A DNA stretch of 42,372 nucleotides from UBA11855 sp964591705 (GCA_964591705.1 CAZQCX010000012.1:1-42372), one strand, 5' to 3'. Positions 15,793 to 23,850 are shown, counted from the first letter of the stretch. The notes: a model not told the origin generated them from the sequence alone. Made by a program: numbers and translations.

Positions 15793-16770
15793 TTATGGTC
15801 TGTTGCCGCTACCGCCTGGACCTGAACCATTCTGTCCCTGATGTCTGCCTATTTCTTGGTTCAGCGCTTGATCCATCTGCTGAACCATCTGGCTGATTTG
15901 CCTGCAATTCCGCACTACTTCACCAAGATCCTGCCCGCTTTGAGCTCTCTGGATGCTGTTCTGTAGAGCCGTCATATACTGATTTTCGCTCTGATAACCG
16001 TATGACTGAAGCACACGCGTGAGGTCAATCCCCTGTTCACGTCCCTGTCTGAATCGCTCGCGGATTCTCTCCTGGAGCCCTTCACAGTAAACACGGAGGC
16101 GCCATTCATTAGACTCCTCCGCCTCAGACTTCAAATACTGATAAACCTCAGCTATGTTCTCTTTCGCCTCAATATACTTCGCCCTTGCACCTGCCGCATC
16201 ACCCTCTAGCAACAGCCTCTTACCATCGTTCAACAAGCCGTAAGCGCTGTCGAGTAAACCCAGTATATCTTCAGCGACGTTGTCCGATAGGATTTCTCTA
16301 AGCTTGTCTATCCTTTGAAGCTCCCGAACTATCGCCTCAAGTAACCCCTGTTTCTCAATCAGATCTCCTTTCTGAATCCCCGCATCTACCAGCAAAATAT
16401 GAAAAGCCCTGTAAACATCCCTGAAAACCTTCAAAGCATCAACTGCAGAACCCACAGCCCCTCTGTCATCAGACCCAACCAATGACTCTTTTGCATCTTC
16501 CAAGTACTCCAGACCAGTTGAGAACAACGCCACATTATCCGCCCATTCCTCGGAAAGACCAGCCGCGCCAATTTTATCGAGCGCATCCTCATCAGCCTCA
16601 ACCATGTCGATCAGAGCTTGGACATGCTGAGATGCTCGTTCAGCAAGAGCCACAACCTGTTCTGCAGGCGCAGATTGCAACTGACCATGCGCCAAGAACA
16701 TGAGCGGAGCAGTTGCCAAAACAACCGATATCAACATCGCGATTGCTACAACTTTGCCTTTTTTCAACAT
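15793..16770 (-). CDS. Secreted alpha-helical protein of unknown function
   Basis: This 325-residue protein has a signal peptide (KGKVVAIAMLISVVLATAPL, cleavage near GHGQ/AHGQ). The rest is almost entirely amphipathic helix with alternating acidic and hydrophobic residues (about 35-300) and a short Gly/Pro tail (GPGGSGNRP). No transmembrane anchor is seen at the C-terminus, so it is secreted or held by partners. I do not recognise the family. It is convergent with the winged-helix regulator gene (49 bases between stops). Its upstream region carries copy 2 of the operator-like element. Confidence 0.75.
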   Translation of the reverse strand: MLKKGKVVAIAMLISVVLATAPLMFLAHGQLQSAPAEQVVALAERASQHVQALIDMVEADEDALDKIGAAGLSEEWADNVALFSTGLEYLEDAKESLVGSDDRGAVGSAVDALKVFRDVYRAFHILLVDAGIQKGDLIEKQGLLEAIVRELQRIDKLREILSDNVAEDILGLLDSAYGLLNDGKRLLLEGDAAGARAKYIEAKENIAEVYQYLKSEAEESNEWRLRVYCEGLQERIRERFRQGREQGIDLTRVLQSYGYQSENQYMTALQNSIQRAQSGQDLGEVVRNCRQISQMVQQMDQALNQEIGRHQGQNGSGPGGSGNRP

Positions 16771-16807
16771 TTCAACTCACAGTCAGTAGTAATGTGCAGC
16801 CCTTTAG

Positions 16808-16846
16808 TTAAGGGACACTTTGGAACAAGCGTTTCAGATCCGAAAC
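16808..16846 (-). promoter_or_regulatory. Operator-like element, copy 2
   Basis: A near copy of 14115-14154. On the minus strand: GTTTC, a 6-base spacer, GAAACGCTTGTTCC (one mismatch from the palindrome), then AAAGTGTCCCTTAA. It ends about 38 bases before the ATG of the secreted helical protein. Confidence 0.65.
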
Positions 16847-16935
16847 GCCATTTGACAATCGGCAAAACAGCGCCACGCCGCTTGGACTGAGCATCCACCA
16901 TCTAGCAAAAAGAAGTAATAGGAACAGAAATCCGC

Positions 16936-17318
16936 AGCACCGCTCCCGCGGAACAGCACTTCGATTCAAAGCCCCCATAGCCCTCTTGACAGCTTCCTAA
17001 GCCACATTCCCGCCTTTGACGATGCACTTCAAGCGGATGCTTGTAAAAGCATTGGACGGGGGATCTTCCCCTCTCTCAGCCGTTGTTCCCACATGGTAAT
17101 CCGTTACTTTCTGCCTCTTCTTCTTCAAAATTGACAAGACATCGTGGCTGCTGTAAGCAGTCAGACTCGCCAGAGTTTTAATAGGCGCCAGGGCAGTTTC
17201 CTCACCGCCGTACTTTTTCGGGGCGTCAAAGCTAACAGAAACCCCTTTTTTTCTCGTTCTTCGCTTCCAATCGAGAGCGGCCTTTCCACTCGGCAACTAT
17301 TTTCTTAACCGAAGACAT
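16936..17318 (-). pseudogene. OsmC-family peroxiredoxin remnant
   Basis: OsmC proteins reduce organic peroxides through two conserved Cys. Here the start (ATG 17318, MSSVKKIVAEWKG) and the middle (VSVSFDAPKKYGGEE, LASLTAYSSHDVLSILKKKR, FTSIRLKCIVKGG) are recognisable but lie in different frames. They are joined by a shift at an A7 run near 17246-17252. A TAG at 16997-16999 interrupts the frame before EAVKRAMGAL, which resembles the helix holding the second Cys. The first catalytic Cys, expected at A-C-x-x-x-D, is Tyr (TAC). Together these make an inactive relic. Confidence 0.7.
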
Positions 17319-17401
17319 ACCACTTGTTTTTTGGCTGTTTCTAATCGTTTCTTGATCTCGACAGGAACGGATACAGTCGAGTAGTCGGTCAACTTAACAT
17401 C

Positions 17402-17425
17402 GCATAACTGCATAGTTGCATAACT
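17402..17425. repeat. Three tandem octamers
   Basis: GCATAACT, GCATAGTT, GCATAACT occur back to back. They lie between the OsmC relic and the toxin-antitoxin pair, about 85 bases upstream of the relic's start. Confidence 0.5.
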
Positions 17426-17570
17426 ACAGAGGTTCCCGAACGAAAACATTGACACCTAGGAAACCGCCCGTGACCCTCCAGATCTCACCGGCAACTCTCA
17501 AAACTCGTGCGTGCTCTGACATGTGCTGGCGCACTTTCTCATCAGCAGAAGAACGGCACCTTCGCAAGAC

Positions 17571-17579
17571 GTTTATATT
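17571..17579 (+). promoter_or_regulatory. TATA box of DUF433/DUF5615 module
   Basis: GTTTATATT predicts a start near 17602, about 11 bases before ATG 17613. Confidence 0.5.
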
Positions 17580-17612
17580 CCCTCTCAGTCATACAGCTAT
17601 CAGGCGTATCTG

Positions 17613-17846
17613 ATGGCTCAAGATTGGAAAGAAAGAATAACAGTCAATCCCAAAGTCCTAACCGGGAAACCCATCATAAAAGGCACAAGAATCGCTGTTG
17701 AATTTATCCTCGAGCTGCTAGCCAACGGCTGGACCACGGAGGAGATCCTCAAAAACTATCCCCAACTCAGGAAAGAAGACATCGTTGCCTCCCTGAAATA
17801 TGCCACTGAAATCTTGACGGAAGAGAAGGTTTACCCGCTACCTTGA
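17613..17846 (+). CDS. DUF433 family antitoxin
   Basis: The 77-residue protein contains ITVNPKVLTGKPIIKGTRI and ELLANGWTTEEILKNYP, then REDIVASLKYA-like LRKEDIVASLKYATE. These are the hallmarks of DUF433 (VapB-like) winged-helix proteins. A frame extending upstream to 17523 starts before the TATA box and was not used. The stop overlaps the TTG start of the next gene (TTGA), typical of toxin-antitoxin pairs. Its expected job is to bind and silence the downstream PIN-like toxin and repress their shared promoter. Confidence 0.85.
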   Translation: MAQDWKERITVNPKVLTGKPIIKGTRIAVEFILELLANGWTTEEILKNYPQLRKEDIVASLKYATEILTEEKVYPLP

Positions 17847-18196
17847 CACGGCTTATTGCAGACGAGAACATCCCACAAGAAACAGTGGAATTACTCAGAA
17901 AACAAGGTGTGGATATCATTCCAGTCACGAGTTTCGAACTCGGACTGAGCGATGTGAAAATCCTGGATATGTCCAACAGGGAAGGAAGAATCGTTGTAAC
18001 TTTCGACACGGACTTTGGTCGACTTGTTTTCAAAGAGAAGAAGAAAATCACGGGTCTGCTGCTGCTTAGGTTTACCCCAAAATCACCACAGCAAATAGCA
18101 GGAAGAATCAAGCAAGTGCTTGCAACCAACATCAAACTGGAATGCTGCGTGGTGACTCTTAGAAAAGACAGCCTCAAGGTAACACCCGTGAAATAG
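17843..18196 (+). CDS. DUF5615 PIN-like toxin
   Basis: The 117-residue protein opens RLIADENIPQETVELLRKQG and has VVTFDTDFGRLVF in the middle. These are the acidic motifs (D7, E8, N9, and the D-x-D-F segment) of the DUF5615/Mut7-C-like PIN superfamily of putative RNases. TTG 17843 is coupled to the stop of the DUF433 gene. The second half (GLLLLRF, VLATNIKLE) matches the usual layout. RNase activity is inferred from the family. Confidence 0.85.
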   Translation: MTRLIADENIPQETVELLRKQGVDIIPVTSFELGLSDVKILDMSNREGRIVVTFDTDFGRLVFKEKKKITGLLLLRFTPKSPQQIAGRIKQVLATNIKLECCVVTLRKDSLKVTPVK

Positions 18197-18373
18197 CCCT
18201 CCGCAATTCTGCATTCTGGAAGGATCAAAACAGCAAAACCTCAAAAAACCACTCCCGATACGCTGGCAACTGCCAGGTAGGAAGGCAAGTTATTGACAAT
18301 CAGAAAGACACTGAACTTTGCATTTTCCGATACGCTGATATCCTCCCTTTCACACTATTCTTTCTGGCGGCAT

Positions 18374-18493
18374 CACGTGAGCAAACGCCGGCTTTTTGAC
18401 CTGCCCGAGTGCAGAGACTGCATCTATAAAGGCAGTAGCTATTGCTGGGGACAATGTCCCTACAACATCTGGAAAAGGGACAGAGACTACTAG
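18374..18493 (+). CDS. Small Cys-rich ORF or remnant of a larger Cys-cluster protein
   Basis: From GTG 18374 the 39 residues include CRDCIYKGSSYCWGQC, a C-x2-C-x8-C-x3-C cluster, and end KRDRDY. The spacing recalls the terminal Fe-S-binding part of SPASM proteins, but nothing upstream supports a radical SAM enzyme. It may therefore be a small metal-binding protein or the tail of a lost gene. The frame is open upstream to TTG 18293. Confidence 0.35.
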   Translation, partial: HVSKRRLFDLPECRDCIYKGSSYCWGQCPYNIWKRDRDY

Positions 18494-18506
18494 AAGCTCC
18501 CGATGC

Positions 18507-18512
18507 TTTTAT
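18507..18512 (+). promoter_or_regulatory. TATA box of marC-like gene
   Basis: TTTTAT predicts a start near 18536, 12 bases before ATG 18548. Confidence 0.4.
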
Positions 18513-18547
18513 CTTAAGGATCCTGAACTAGACGTTGAGAAAGAGAC

Positions 18548-19159
18548 ATGTCTGAAGCAATCTTGGACAACGCTTTGAACATAGCCAAAGCCACACTGGT
18601 TCTCTTCGTAATCGTCGACCCATTCGGCAACATTCCCATATTCCTGAGCCTAACCGAAAAAATGGCGAAACCTCAAAGGAGAAAAGTCTTCAACACCGCA
18701 GTGCTCGTCGGCGTCATCCTGCTCCTAGCCTTCGCTTTCGCGGGACAAGAAATCCTATCCACCTTCGGCGTTTCCCTCTTCAGCTTCCAGGTGGCAGGGG
18801 GAATCCTGCTTCTGATAATATCAATCAAAATGCTAGTCACAGGCAGCCTCGAAGACATGAGCGGATCCCCGGAGAGCATAGGCGCGGTTCCGATAGCCAT
18901 GCCTCTGCTGGTTGGACCAGGCGCAATAACCACAACCATATTCAATGTTCAATCCTACGGTGTCATAGTCACCGCAACATCCGTCATCATAGTGCTCATC
19001 CTAACATGGCTCACCCTCAGACACATAGACATCGTCTACCGTTTCCTAGGTAAAACCGGGGCAATAGTCATAGCCCGAGTCATGGCGCTGCTCATCGCCG
19101 CCATAGCGATTCAATACATATTCCTCGGCATCACCCACTTCCTCCAAAACCTCAGCTGA
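18548..19159 (+). CDS. MarC family integral membrane protein
   Basis: The 203-residue protein has six hydrophobic segments and the family signatures VIVDPFGNIPIFLSLT (near residue 20), FQVAGGILLLIISIKML, and AIPIAMPLL/GPGAITT-like VPIAMPLLVGPGAITTTI. The length is normal for MarC/UPF0056. The family was once linked to multiple antibiotic resistance, but that has not held up and its substrate is uncertain. It has its own TATA box and is followed 94 bases later by the PLP decarboxylase gene in the same direction. Confidence 0.9.
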   Translation: MSEAILDNALNIAKATLVLFVIVDPFGNIPIFLSLTEKMAKPQRRKVFNTAVLVGVILLLAFAFAGQEILSTFGVSLFSFQVAGGILLLIISIKMLVTGSLEDMSGSPESIGAVPIAMPLLVGPGAITTTIFNVQSYGVIVTATSVIIVLILTWLTLRHIDIVYRFLGKTGAIVIARVMALLIAAIAIQYIFLGITHFLQNLS

Positions 19160-19253
19160 AACTCTCAAGAAAACATTATCCTCAAAAGCACTCCAAAACT
19201 CATTTTACGCACAAACCAAATGATACTCTGAAACGAAGAAGAGGCCTAAACAC

Positions 19254-20732
19254 ATGAAACCAGAAACACAAAGCACATCACGCGAGGAAACCCTTGACCC
19301 AGAAGACTGGGAAAAACTAAGAACCCTCGGACACAAAATGCTCGACGACATGCTAACCTACCTGCAAAACATAAGATCCGCACCCTCCAGCTACCCCACC
19401 CAAAAAGCCATCAACGAGATCTACAAACCCCTAACACCAGAAGGCGAAGGCGAAAACAAAGTCTACGAAATATTCCAACACAGCATCCTGCCATACACGC
19501 TAGCTCACACGCGACCACGCTTCTGGGGCGCAGTAGCCGGAACAGGCTCACCATACGGCATGCTGACAGAAATGCTCAGAGCAGGAATGAACGGGGCCCA
19601 AGAATTCACCTTCGCAGAAGCCCACGTACACAAACAAGTAATCAACTACATCAAAGAACTACTCGAGTTCCCCCAAGAAGCAAGCGGCGTACTCGTAAGC
19701 GGAGGATCAGAAGCAAACTTCACAGGACTAGCCGTCGCCCGAAACGCCAAAGCCGAAACCGACATCAAAACAAAAGGTCTCCAAACCCTCACCCGAAAAA
19801 TGACCCTCTACTGCAGCGACGAAACCCACCACTGCCTAGAACGCTCAGTCGAACTCCTCGGCCTCGGAAGCGAATCCCTAAGACGAATCCCAACAGACAA
19901 AAACTGCAAAGTAAAACTCAACGACCTAAAGAAAACAATAAAACAAGACAAAAGCCAAAACAAAAAACCCTTCTGCATAATAGGCTGCGCCGGAACCGTA
20001 AACAGCGGCGCCTTCGACGACCTCAACGCCCTAGCAGACATAGCCCAAAAAGAAAACATGTGGCTCCACATAGACGGCGCCTTCGGAGCTTGGGCAAAAA
20101 TCTCCAAAACCCACAAGCACCTCACAGACGGCATGGAACGCGCAGACTCACTAGCAGTCGACCTCCACAAATGGATGTACATGCCCTACGGAATAGGCTG
20201 CACCCTGATCAAAAACCGCCTCGCCCACTACACAACTTTCGCCTACGATAACAACGCAGAATACCTCAAATCAGCCTTCAACCAAGCCACAGAACAACTC
20301 GCCAATCCCCACAACCTAGCCCTACCCTTATCAAGAAACTTCAGCAGCCTCAAAGCATACATGCTCCTCAGAGCCTACGGCAAAAACAAATACAGCAAAC
20401 TAATACAGCAAAACCTCGACCAGACCAACTTCCTAGCCAACCTAATCAAGAAGCAACCCGACATGGAAATCTGCACCCCAGTAACATCAAACATCGTATG
20501 CTTCCGTTACAGACCAAACAACCTAAACGAAGCACAACTCGAACAACTGAACAAACAAATATACAACGAAATAAACAAACAGACCTTCTGGATGATATCC
20601 GACACAACAATCAAAAACAAATACCTACTCCGCGCATGCAACGTAAACCACCGAACCAGAAAAGAAGACCTCGAGTTCCTAGTCGACACAGTCAAAAAAA
20701 CAGGAGCAAAAGCATCCTCCCAAATAAAATAG
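19254..20732 (+). CDS. PLP-dependent group II decarboxylase (aromatic amino acid/glutamate decarboxylase family)
   Basis: The 492-residue enzyme shows the group II fold: LVSGGSEANFTGLAVARN (phosphate-binding), DETHHCLERSVELLG (aromatic/His stacking on PLP), HIDGAFGAWA (Asp contacting the pyridine nitrogen, about 271-280), and VDLHKWMYMPYG with the PLP-binding Lys (about 305). The family decarboxylates aromatic L-amino acids, glutamate, aspartate or related substrates to amines; sequence alone does not fix which. The N-terminal YTLAHTRPRFWG region corresponds to the substrate-site HPxFxG motif. Third positions are strongly A/C. Confidence 0.88.
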   Translation: MKPETQSTSREETLDPEDWEKLRTLGHKMLDDMLTYLQNIRSAPSSYPTQKAINEIYKPLTPEGEGENKVYEIFQHSILPYTLAHTRPRFWGAVAGTGSPYGMLTEMLRAGMNGAQEFTFAEAHVHKQVINYIKELLEFPQEASGVLVSGGSEANFTGLAVARNAKAETDIKTKGLQTLTRKMTLYCSDETHHCLERSVELLGLGSESLRRIPTDKNCKVKLNDLKKTIKQDKSQNKKPFCIIGCAGTVNSGAFDDLNALADIAQKENMWLHIDGAFGAWAKISKTHKHLTDGMERADSLAVDLHKWMYMPYGIGCTLIKNRLAHYTTFAYDNNAEYLKSAFNQATEQLANPHNLALPLSRNFSSLKAYMLLRAYGKNKYSKLIQQNLDQTNFLANLIKKQPDMEICTPVTSNIVCFRYRPNNLNEAQLEQLNKQIYNEINKQTFWMISDTTIKNKYLLRACNVNHRTRKEDLEFLVDTVKKTGAKASSQIK

Positions 20733-20933
20733 CCTACGCCTTTCTGCCACCCATCGCAGTTCACTTGCCATTCAGGTTTAACCTCACCTGAAAAATGGCC
20801 ATCAAGGAATTCAGTACGAAAACCCTCGCAAAGAAGCCCCCCATTCCCACTCTTTCATGATCAGCCAGAACAGAAAACCCGCGCAAATTTAGAATACAAT
20901 CTGTAGAAACTTGGGAAACATTCTGAAAAATCA

Positions 20934-20941
20934 TTTAATAA
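20934..20941 (+). promoter_or_regulatory. TATA box for Gly/Met-rich secreted protein
   Basis: TTTAATAA predicts a start near 20964, a few bases before the GGAGGTGA site. Confidence 0.5.
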
Positions 20942-20972
20942 GCGTTCAACCACGTCTCGTATCAACCCACGA

Positions 20973-20980
20973 GGAGGTGA
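20973..20980 (+). promoter_or_regulatory. Ribosome binding site that sets an ATA start
   Basis: GGAGGTGA is a full match to the archaeal 16S anti-SD. Its final TGA is an in-frame stop, so translation must begin after it; ATA 20987 lies six bases downstream. Confidence 0.65.
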
Positions 20981-20986
20981 AAGAAA

Positions 20987-21538
20987 ATAGACAGAAAAAT
21001 CACTGCACTAACGCTCCTGCTGATAACAGCCTTCGCAGCCGTCGTCGGCGGACTACTAGTAACAACAGACACGGCAAACGCAACCGAAACAAACCTAACA
21101 GCCTCCGAAAATAGCATAACAGCAACAGCAGACACAAACACCAACACGAACGCGCCTCCCTTCGGCGGCATACCCGGCATCATGATGGGCAAACCAGGCT
21201 TCGGCGGAGGACAAGGAGGACGCGGCCGAGGATTAATGGGCGGCATGGACAGAATCGAGGTCAGCTCCGAATACACCGCAACCGTCAACGCCATACTGAA
21301 CAGCGACACTGACATTCAGAAACTCATCGCAGAAGGCTACAACGTCACATCAATCAGACCAGTAATCAAATGCACCGTTGAAGCCGACGGAACAGTCACC
21401 ACGAAAGCAACAACCGCGATAGCCATACTGCAGAACAGCACATCAGCCCGCGCCATTGCAAGCGTTGACATTACCAACGCCAAAGTCACTCAAATAGTCA
21501 CGTTCACAAGAACAATCATCGACAAATCAACGACATAA
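20987..21538 (+). CDS. Secreted protein with Gly/Met-rich linker; probable ATA start
   Basis: Read from ATA 20987, the 183-residue product has a classical signal peptide: DRKITALTLLLITAFAAVVG, ending near ANA. The first conventional start, ATG 21182, would discard it. A Thr/Asn-rich stretch and a Gly/Met/Arg-rich linker (FGGGQGGRGRGLMGGM) precede a domain of about 85 residues (SEYTATVNAIL, DIQKLIAEGYNVTSIRPV, VTTKATTAIAIL). I do not recognise a family. The second half may be a small exported beta-alpha domain. Confidence 0.65.
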   Translation: MDRKITALTLLLITAFAAVVGGLLVTTDTANATETNLTASENSITATADTNTNTNAPPFGGIPGIMMGKPGFGGGQGGRGRGLMGGMDRIEVSSEYTATVNAILNSDTDIQKLIAEGYNVTSIRPVIKCTVEADGTVTTKATTAIAILQNSTSARAIASVDITNAKVTQIVTFTRTIIDKSTT

Positions 21539-21670
21539 ACCGAGAAACCACCATGCAGCCCAAAAACAACACGAACCCGAGGAGAGCTTCACAACGCTTT
21601 CCCCCACCTCCACCCTTTTCTTCCAAAAGAAACATGCAATTCGGCAAGCTTAAATGAAAGCCTCTGCATA

Positions 21671-21693
21671 GATGTTTATGGTGATGTTTATGG
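21671..21693 (+). repeat. Tandem 12-base duplication carrying start codons
   Basis: GATGTTTATGGT is followed directly by GATGTTTATGG(C). It duplicates the start region of the antitoxin gene and gives four in-frame ATGs within 21 bases. Confidence 0.6.
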
Positions 21694-21884
21694 CTAGGAA
21701 AACAACCGTGATCCTCCGAGACGATGTCTACCAAACACTAAAAGAGAAAGCAGGCGCCAGAAACATTTCAAACCAGATAAACAAGATCCTCATTGAACAT
21801 TTCGCCAGAAAAGAGAGTATGTTCGGCGTCATGAAAAAAGCAGACCTATCCGACCTGAGAGATCACAAGGACCGCTATCCATGA
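21690..21884 (+). CDS. VapB-type antitoxin
   Basis: The 64-residue product (MARKTTVILRDDVYQTLKEK, then NISNQINKIL) has a ribbon-helix-helix-like N-terminus and a Lys/Asp-rich tail that would wrap the toxin. Four ATGs are in frame. The last (21690) is preceded at normal distance by GGTGA, while 21672, 21678 and 21684 add MFMVMF residues. The stop overlaps the vapC start (ATGA). Confidence 0.8.
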   Translation: MARKTTVILRDDVYQTLKEKAGARNISNQINKILIEHFARKESMFGVMKKADLSDLRDHKDRYP

Positions 21885-22270
21885 AATACGTAATTGACTC
21901 CTTCGCCTGGTTGGCTTACTTCATGGGAACAGAAGCCGGCGAAAAAGCCAAACCCATTATTGAGAGCTCAGAAGAGAAAATCACCCCCACAATATGCATA
22001 GCCGAAATATACGCAAAAACCCTCAAAACCGAAAGCGAACAACTTGCAGAAAAACAGAAAACCTTCATCAAAGAAAAAAGCGCAGTAACCCCACTCGACG
22101 AAACAACAGCCATAGAATGCGCCAAAATACAGACTGCAATGAAAAAAGAGATTCCTGGTTGGGGACTGGCAGACTCAATAGTCTACGCTACAGCGTTGCT
22201 GAAAAAAGCCCAAGTTGTCACAGGAGACGAACATTTCAAAGAACTGAAAAACGTCATCTTCGTGAAGTAG
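21881..22270 (+). CDS. vapC: VapC-type PIN domain toxin
   Basis: The 129-residue protein is a normal-length PIN domain with all four acidic positions: D6 (YVIDSFAW), E42 (CIAEIYAK), D98 (GWGLADSIVYATA) and D116 (VVTGDEHF). VapC toxins are Mg-dependent RNases, usually against tRNA or rRNA. It overlaps the antitoxin gene by four bases. Confidence 0.9.
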   Translation: MKYVIDSFAWLAYFMGTEAGEKAKPIIESSEEKITPTICIAEIYAKTLKTESEQLAEKQKTFIKEKSAVTPLDETTAIECAKIQTAMKKEIPGWGLADSIVYATALLKKAQVVTGDEHFKELKNVIFVK

Positions 22271-22725
22271 AATCCCAAGATCAGCCTCAACGTCTCTCTC
22301 AAACACTGCAGCGGTTCCCAACAAAGGATTTCAACACTCACCACACCGCTCATTCCCTCTTTCGTTTCTAACTCCAATATTCACGACCCCCATCCCCTCG
22401 TCTACGACTATCTGCACACCCTCAGGTTGACTTTCAAACCAGTCTACCAGCCTAGCCTCAACCAGAAACTCCAAAATCTGCTTCAATTAGCAGGCGCACA
22501 TATTGACTTTGAAAACCCCCATGACTTTGACCACACAGGTCAAGATCCTTGAATTCGAACTCGCTCTCAACCCAACTCACAAAGGATCCGACTCCCCATA
22601 CATTCCCATTTTGCTCCCGTCCTCGATATGTTACCTCTCTTGAAAGATGGCTTAAATCCAAGCCACAAAGCAATCCTCTTGAGAGGAGAGGGAGGGCTAT
22701 CCAAAACAAAACCAATACACGATTC
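22271..22725. other. 455 bases without a supported gene
   Basis: I find no convincing gene. On the minus strand a short frame from TTG about 22482 encodes KQILEFLVEARLVDWF then ESQPEGVQIVVDEG, which reads like real protein of about 50 residues, possibly a remnant. Another minus frame up to 22727 is compositionally odd. Confidence 0.4.
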
Positions 22726-22911
22726 ATGAAAGAACTACGAAAAAAGGCTCAAGCCCAAAAACCCAGAAGCCCAAAGCCCAGAGACAAAAACCGGAAAAAA
22801 CACCTCTCAAGCGAAGAATTCCTCAAAGTTCAAGAAAAAATATGGAAACCAGGCCCCCAAGTGAAATATCAAAACCCTGACAAATGGTACGGACAATCCA
22901 ATTATCCATAG
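22726..22911 (+). CDS. Small basic protein of unknown function
   Basis: The 61 residues are very basic at first (KELRKKAQAQKPRSPKPRDK), then read SSEEFLKVQEKIWKPGP and QNPDKWYGQSNYP. I do not recognise a family. A nucleic-acid-binding role is plausible only from charge. No clear ribosome binding site is seen, and the frame extends upstream to 22549 without protein-like character. Confidence 0.4.
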   Translation: MKELRKKAQAQKPRSPKPRDKNRKKHLSSEEFLKVQEKIWKPGPQVKYQNPDKWYGQSNYP

Positions 22912-23069
22912 ACTCAGAAGAAACACTTTAGCCCTCAAACAAACCCCTGAATCCGCCATTGATGCACATTGATCACATCATGCCCCAGCACTGAACCCCT
23001 TTCTCACGACCGCGCGGCAAAAAAGAAAACAGCGAAAAAACGCCGCCACAACCTCTAACCACAGCACGG

Positions 23070-23076
23070 TTTAAAT
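23070..23076 (+). promoter_or_regulatory. TATA box of 3'-phosphoesterase gene
   Basis: TTTAAAT predicts a start near 23099, ten bases before ATG 23109. Confidence 0.45.
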
Positions 23077-23108
23077 TTTCGTCATCATCAACTTCTAGTG
23101 TCAACTTA

Positions 23109-23738
23109 ATGTTTTGGCAGGTGAACCACGCGACCCAACAGCTCCACAAAACAGACTCCACAAGCCTCGAACCACGCCCACACAAAATCCCTAGAGAAAA
23201 CGAAAAACACCTGACACCACACCTTACTACTCAAGCAACAGAAAAAACACCCTCAAAACACGCCAATAAACCAGACTCCCAAAACCGTCTAGAAGAATAC
23301 CGCAAAAAAAGAAACTTCAAAGTGACAACAGAACCAGCAGGAAGCAACGTGAAGGAACCAAGCCGAATCTTCGTAGTTCAAGAACACCACGCGAGAAACC
23401 TTCACTACGACTTCCGCCTGGAAAACGAAGGCGTTCTAAAAAGCTGGGCAGTCCCAAAAGGTATCCCTGAATCCCCCAACCAGAAACGACTCGCAGTACA
23501 AACCGAAGACCACCCTATCGAATACGCCAGTTTCGAAGGAACCATCCCAGAAAACCACTACGGTGCAGGAACAGTGAAAATCTGGGACAAGGGCACATAC
23601 GAAGCAACCGTCTGGAACGAAAACATGCTGGAATTCACCCTGAAAGGAGAAAAACTCAAAGGACGATACGCCATGGTACCGCTCAAAAAAGCCGGAACCA
23701 AAAACTGGCTCCTGATAAAAGCCAAGGAACCACACTAA
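23109..23738 (+). CDS. Stand-alone LigD-type 3'-phosphoesterase
   Basis: The 209-residue protein has a polar N-terminal extension (about 1-75) and the LigD PE domain: FVVQEHHARNLHYDFRLE (about 88-106, with metal-binding His), LKSWAVPKGIP, VQTEDHPIEYASFEGTIPE and GAGTVKIWDKGTYE. In bacteria this domain trims 3' phosphates or ribonucleotides during end joining. Archaea such as Korarchaeum encode it alone. No Ku, ligase or polymerase neighbours are present, so the repair pathway here is unknown. The Asn/His-rich extension is unusual. Confidence 0.88.
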   Translation: MFWQVNHATQQLHKTDSTSLEPRPHKIPRENEKHLTPHLTTQATEKTPSKHANKPDSQNRLEEYRKKRNFKVTTEPAGSNVKEPSRIFVVQEHHARNLHYDFRLENEGVLKSWAVPKGIPESPNQKRLAVQTEDHPIEYASFEGTIPENHYGAGTVKIWDKGTYEATVWNENMLEFTLKGEKLKGRYAMVPLKKAGTKNWLLIKAKEPH

Positions 23739-23850
23739 TCATCTTCACCCAAGAAAACGCGCCGAACCCACGATTTCTGGATAGAATCCGGCAAGAACAC
23801 CCCACGCACCACCACAGCCATAATCAAGGTTCCAAAACAAGCTACGAAAA

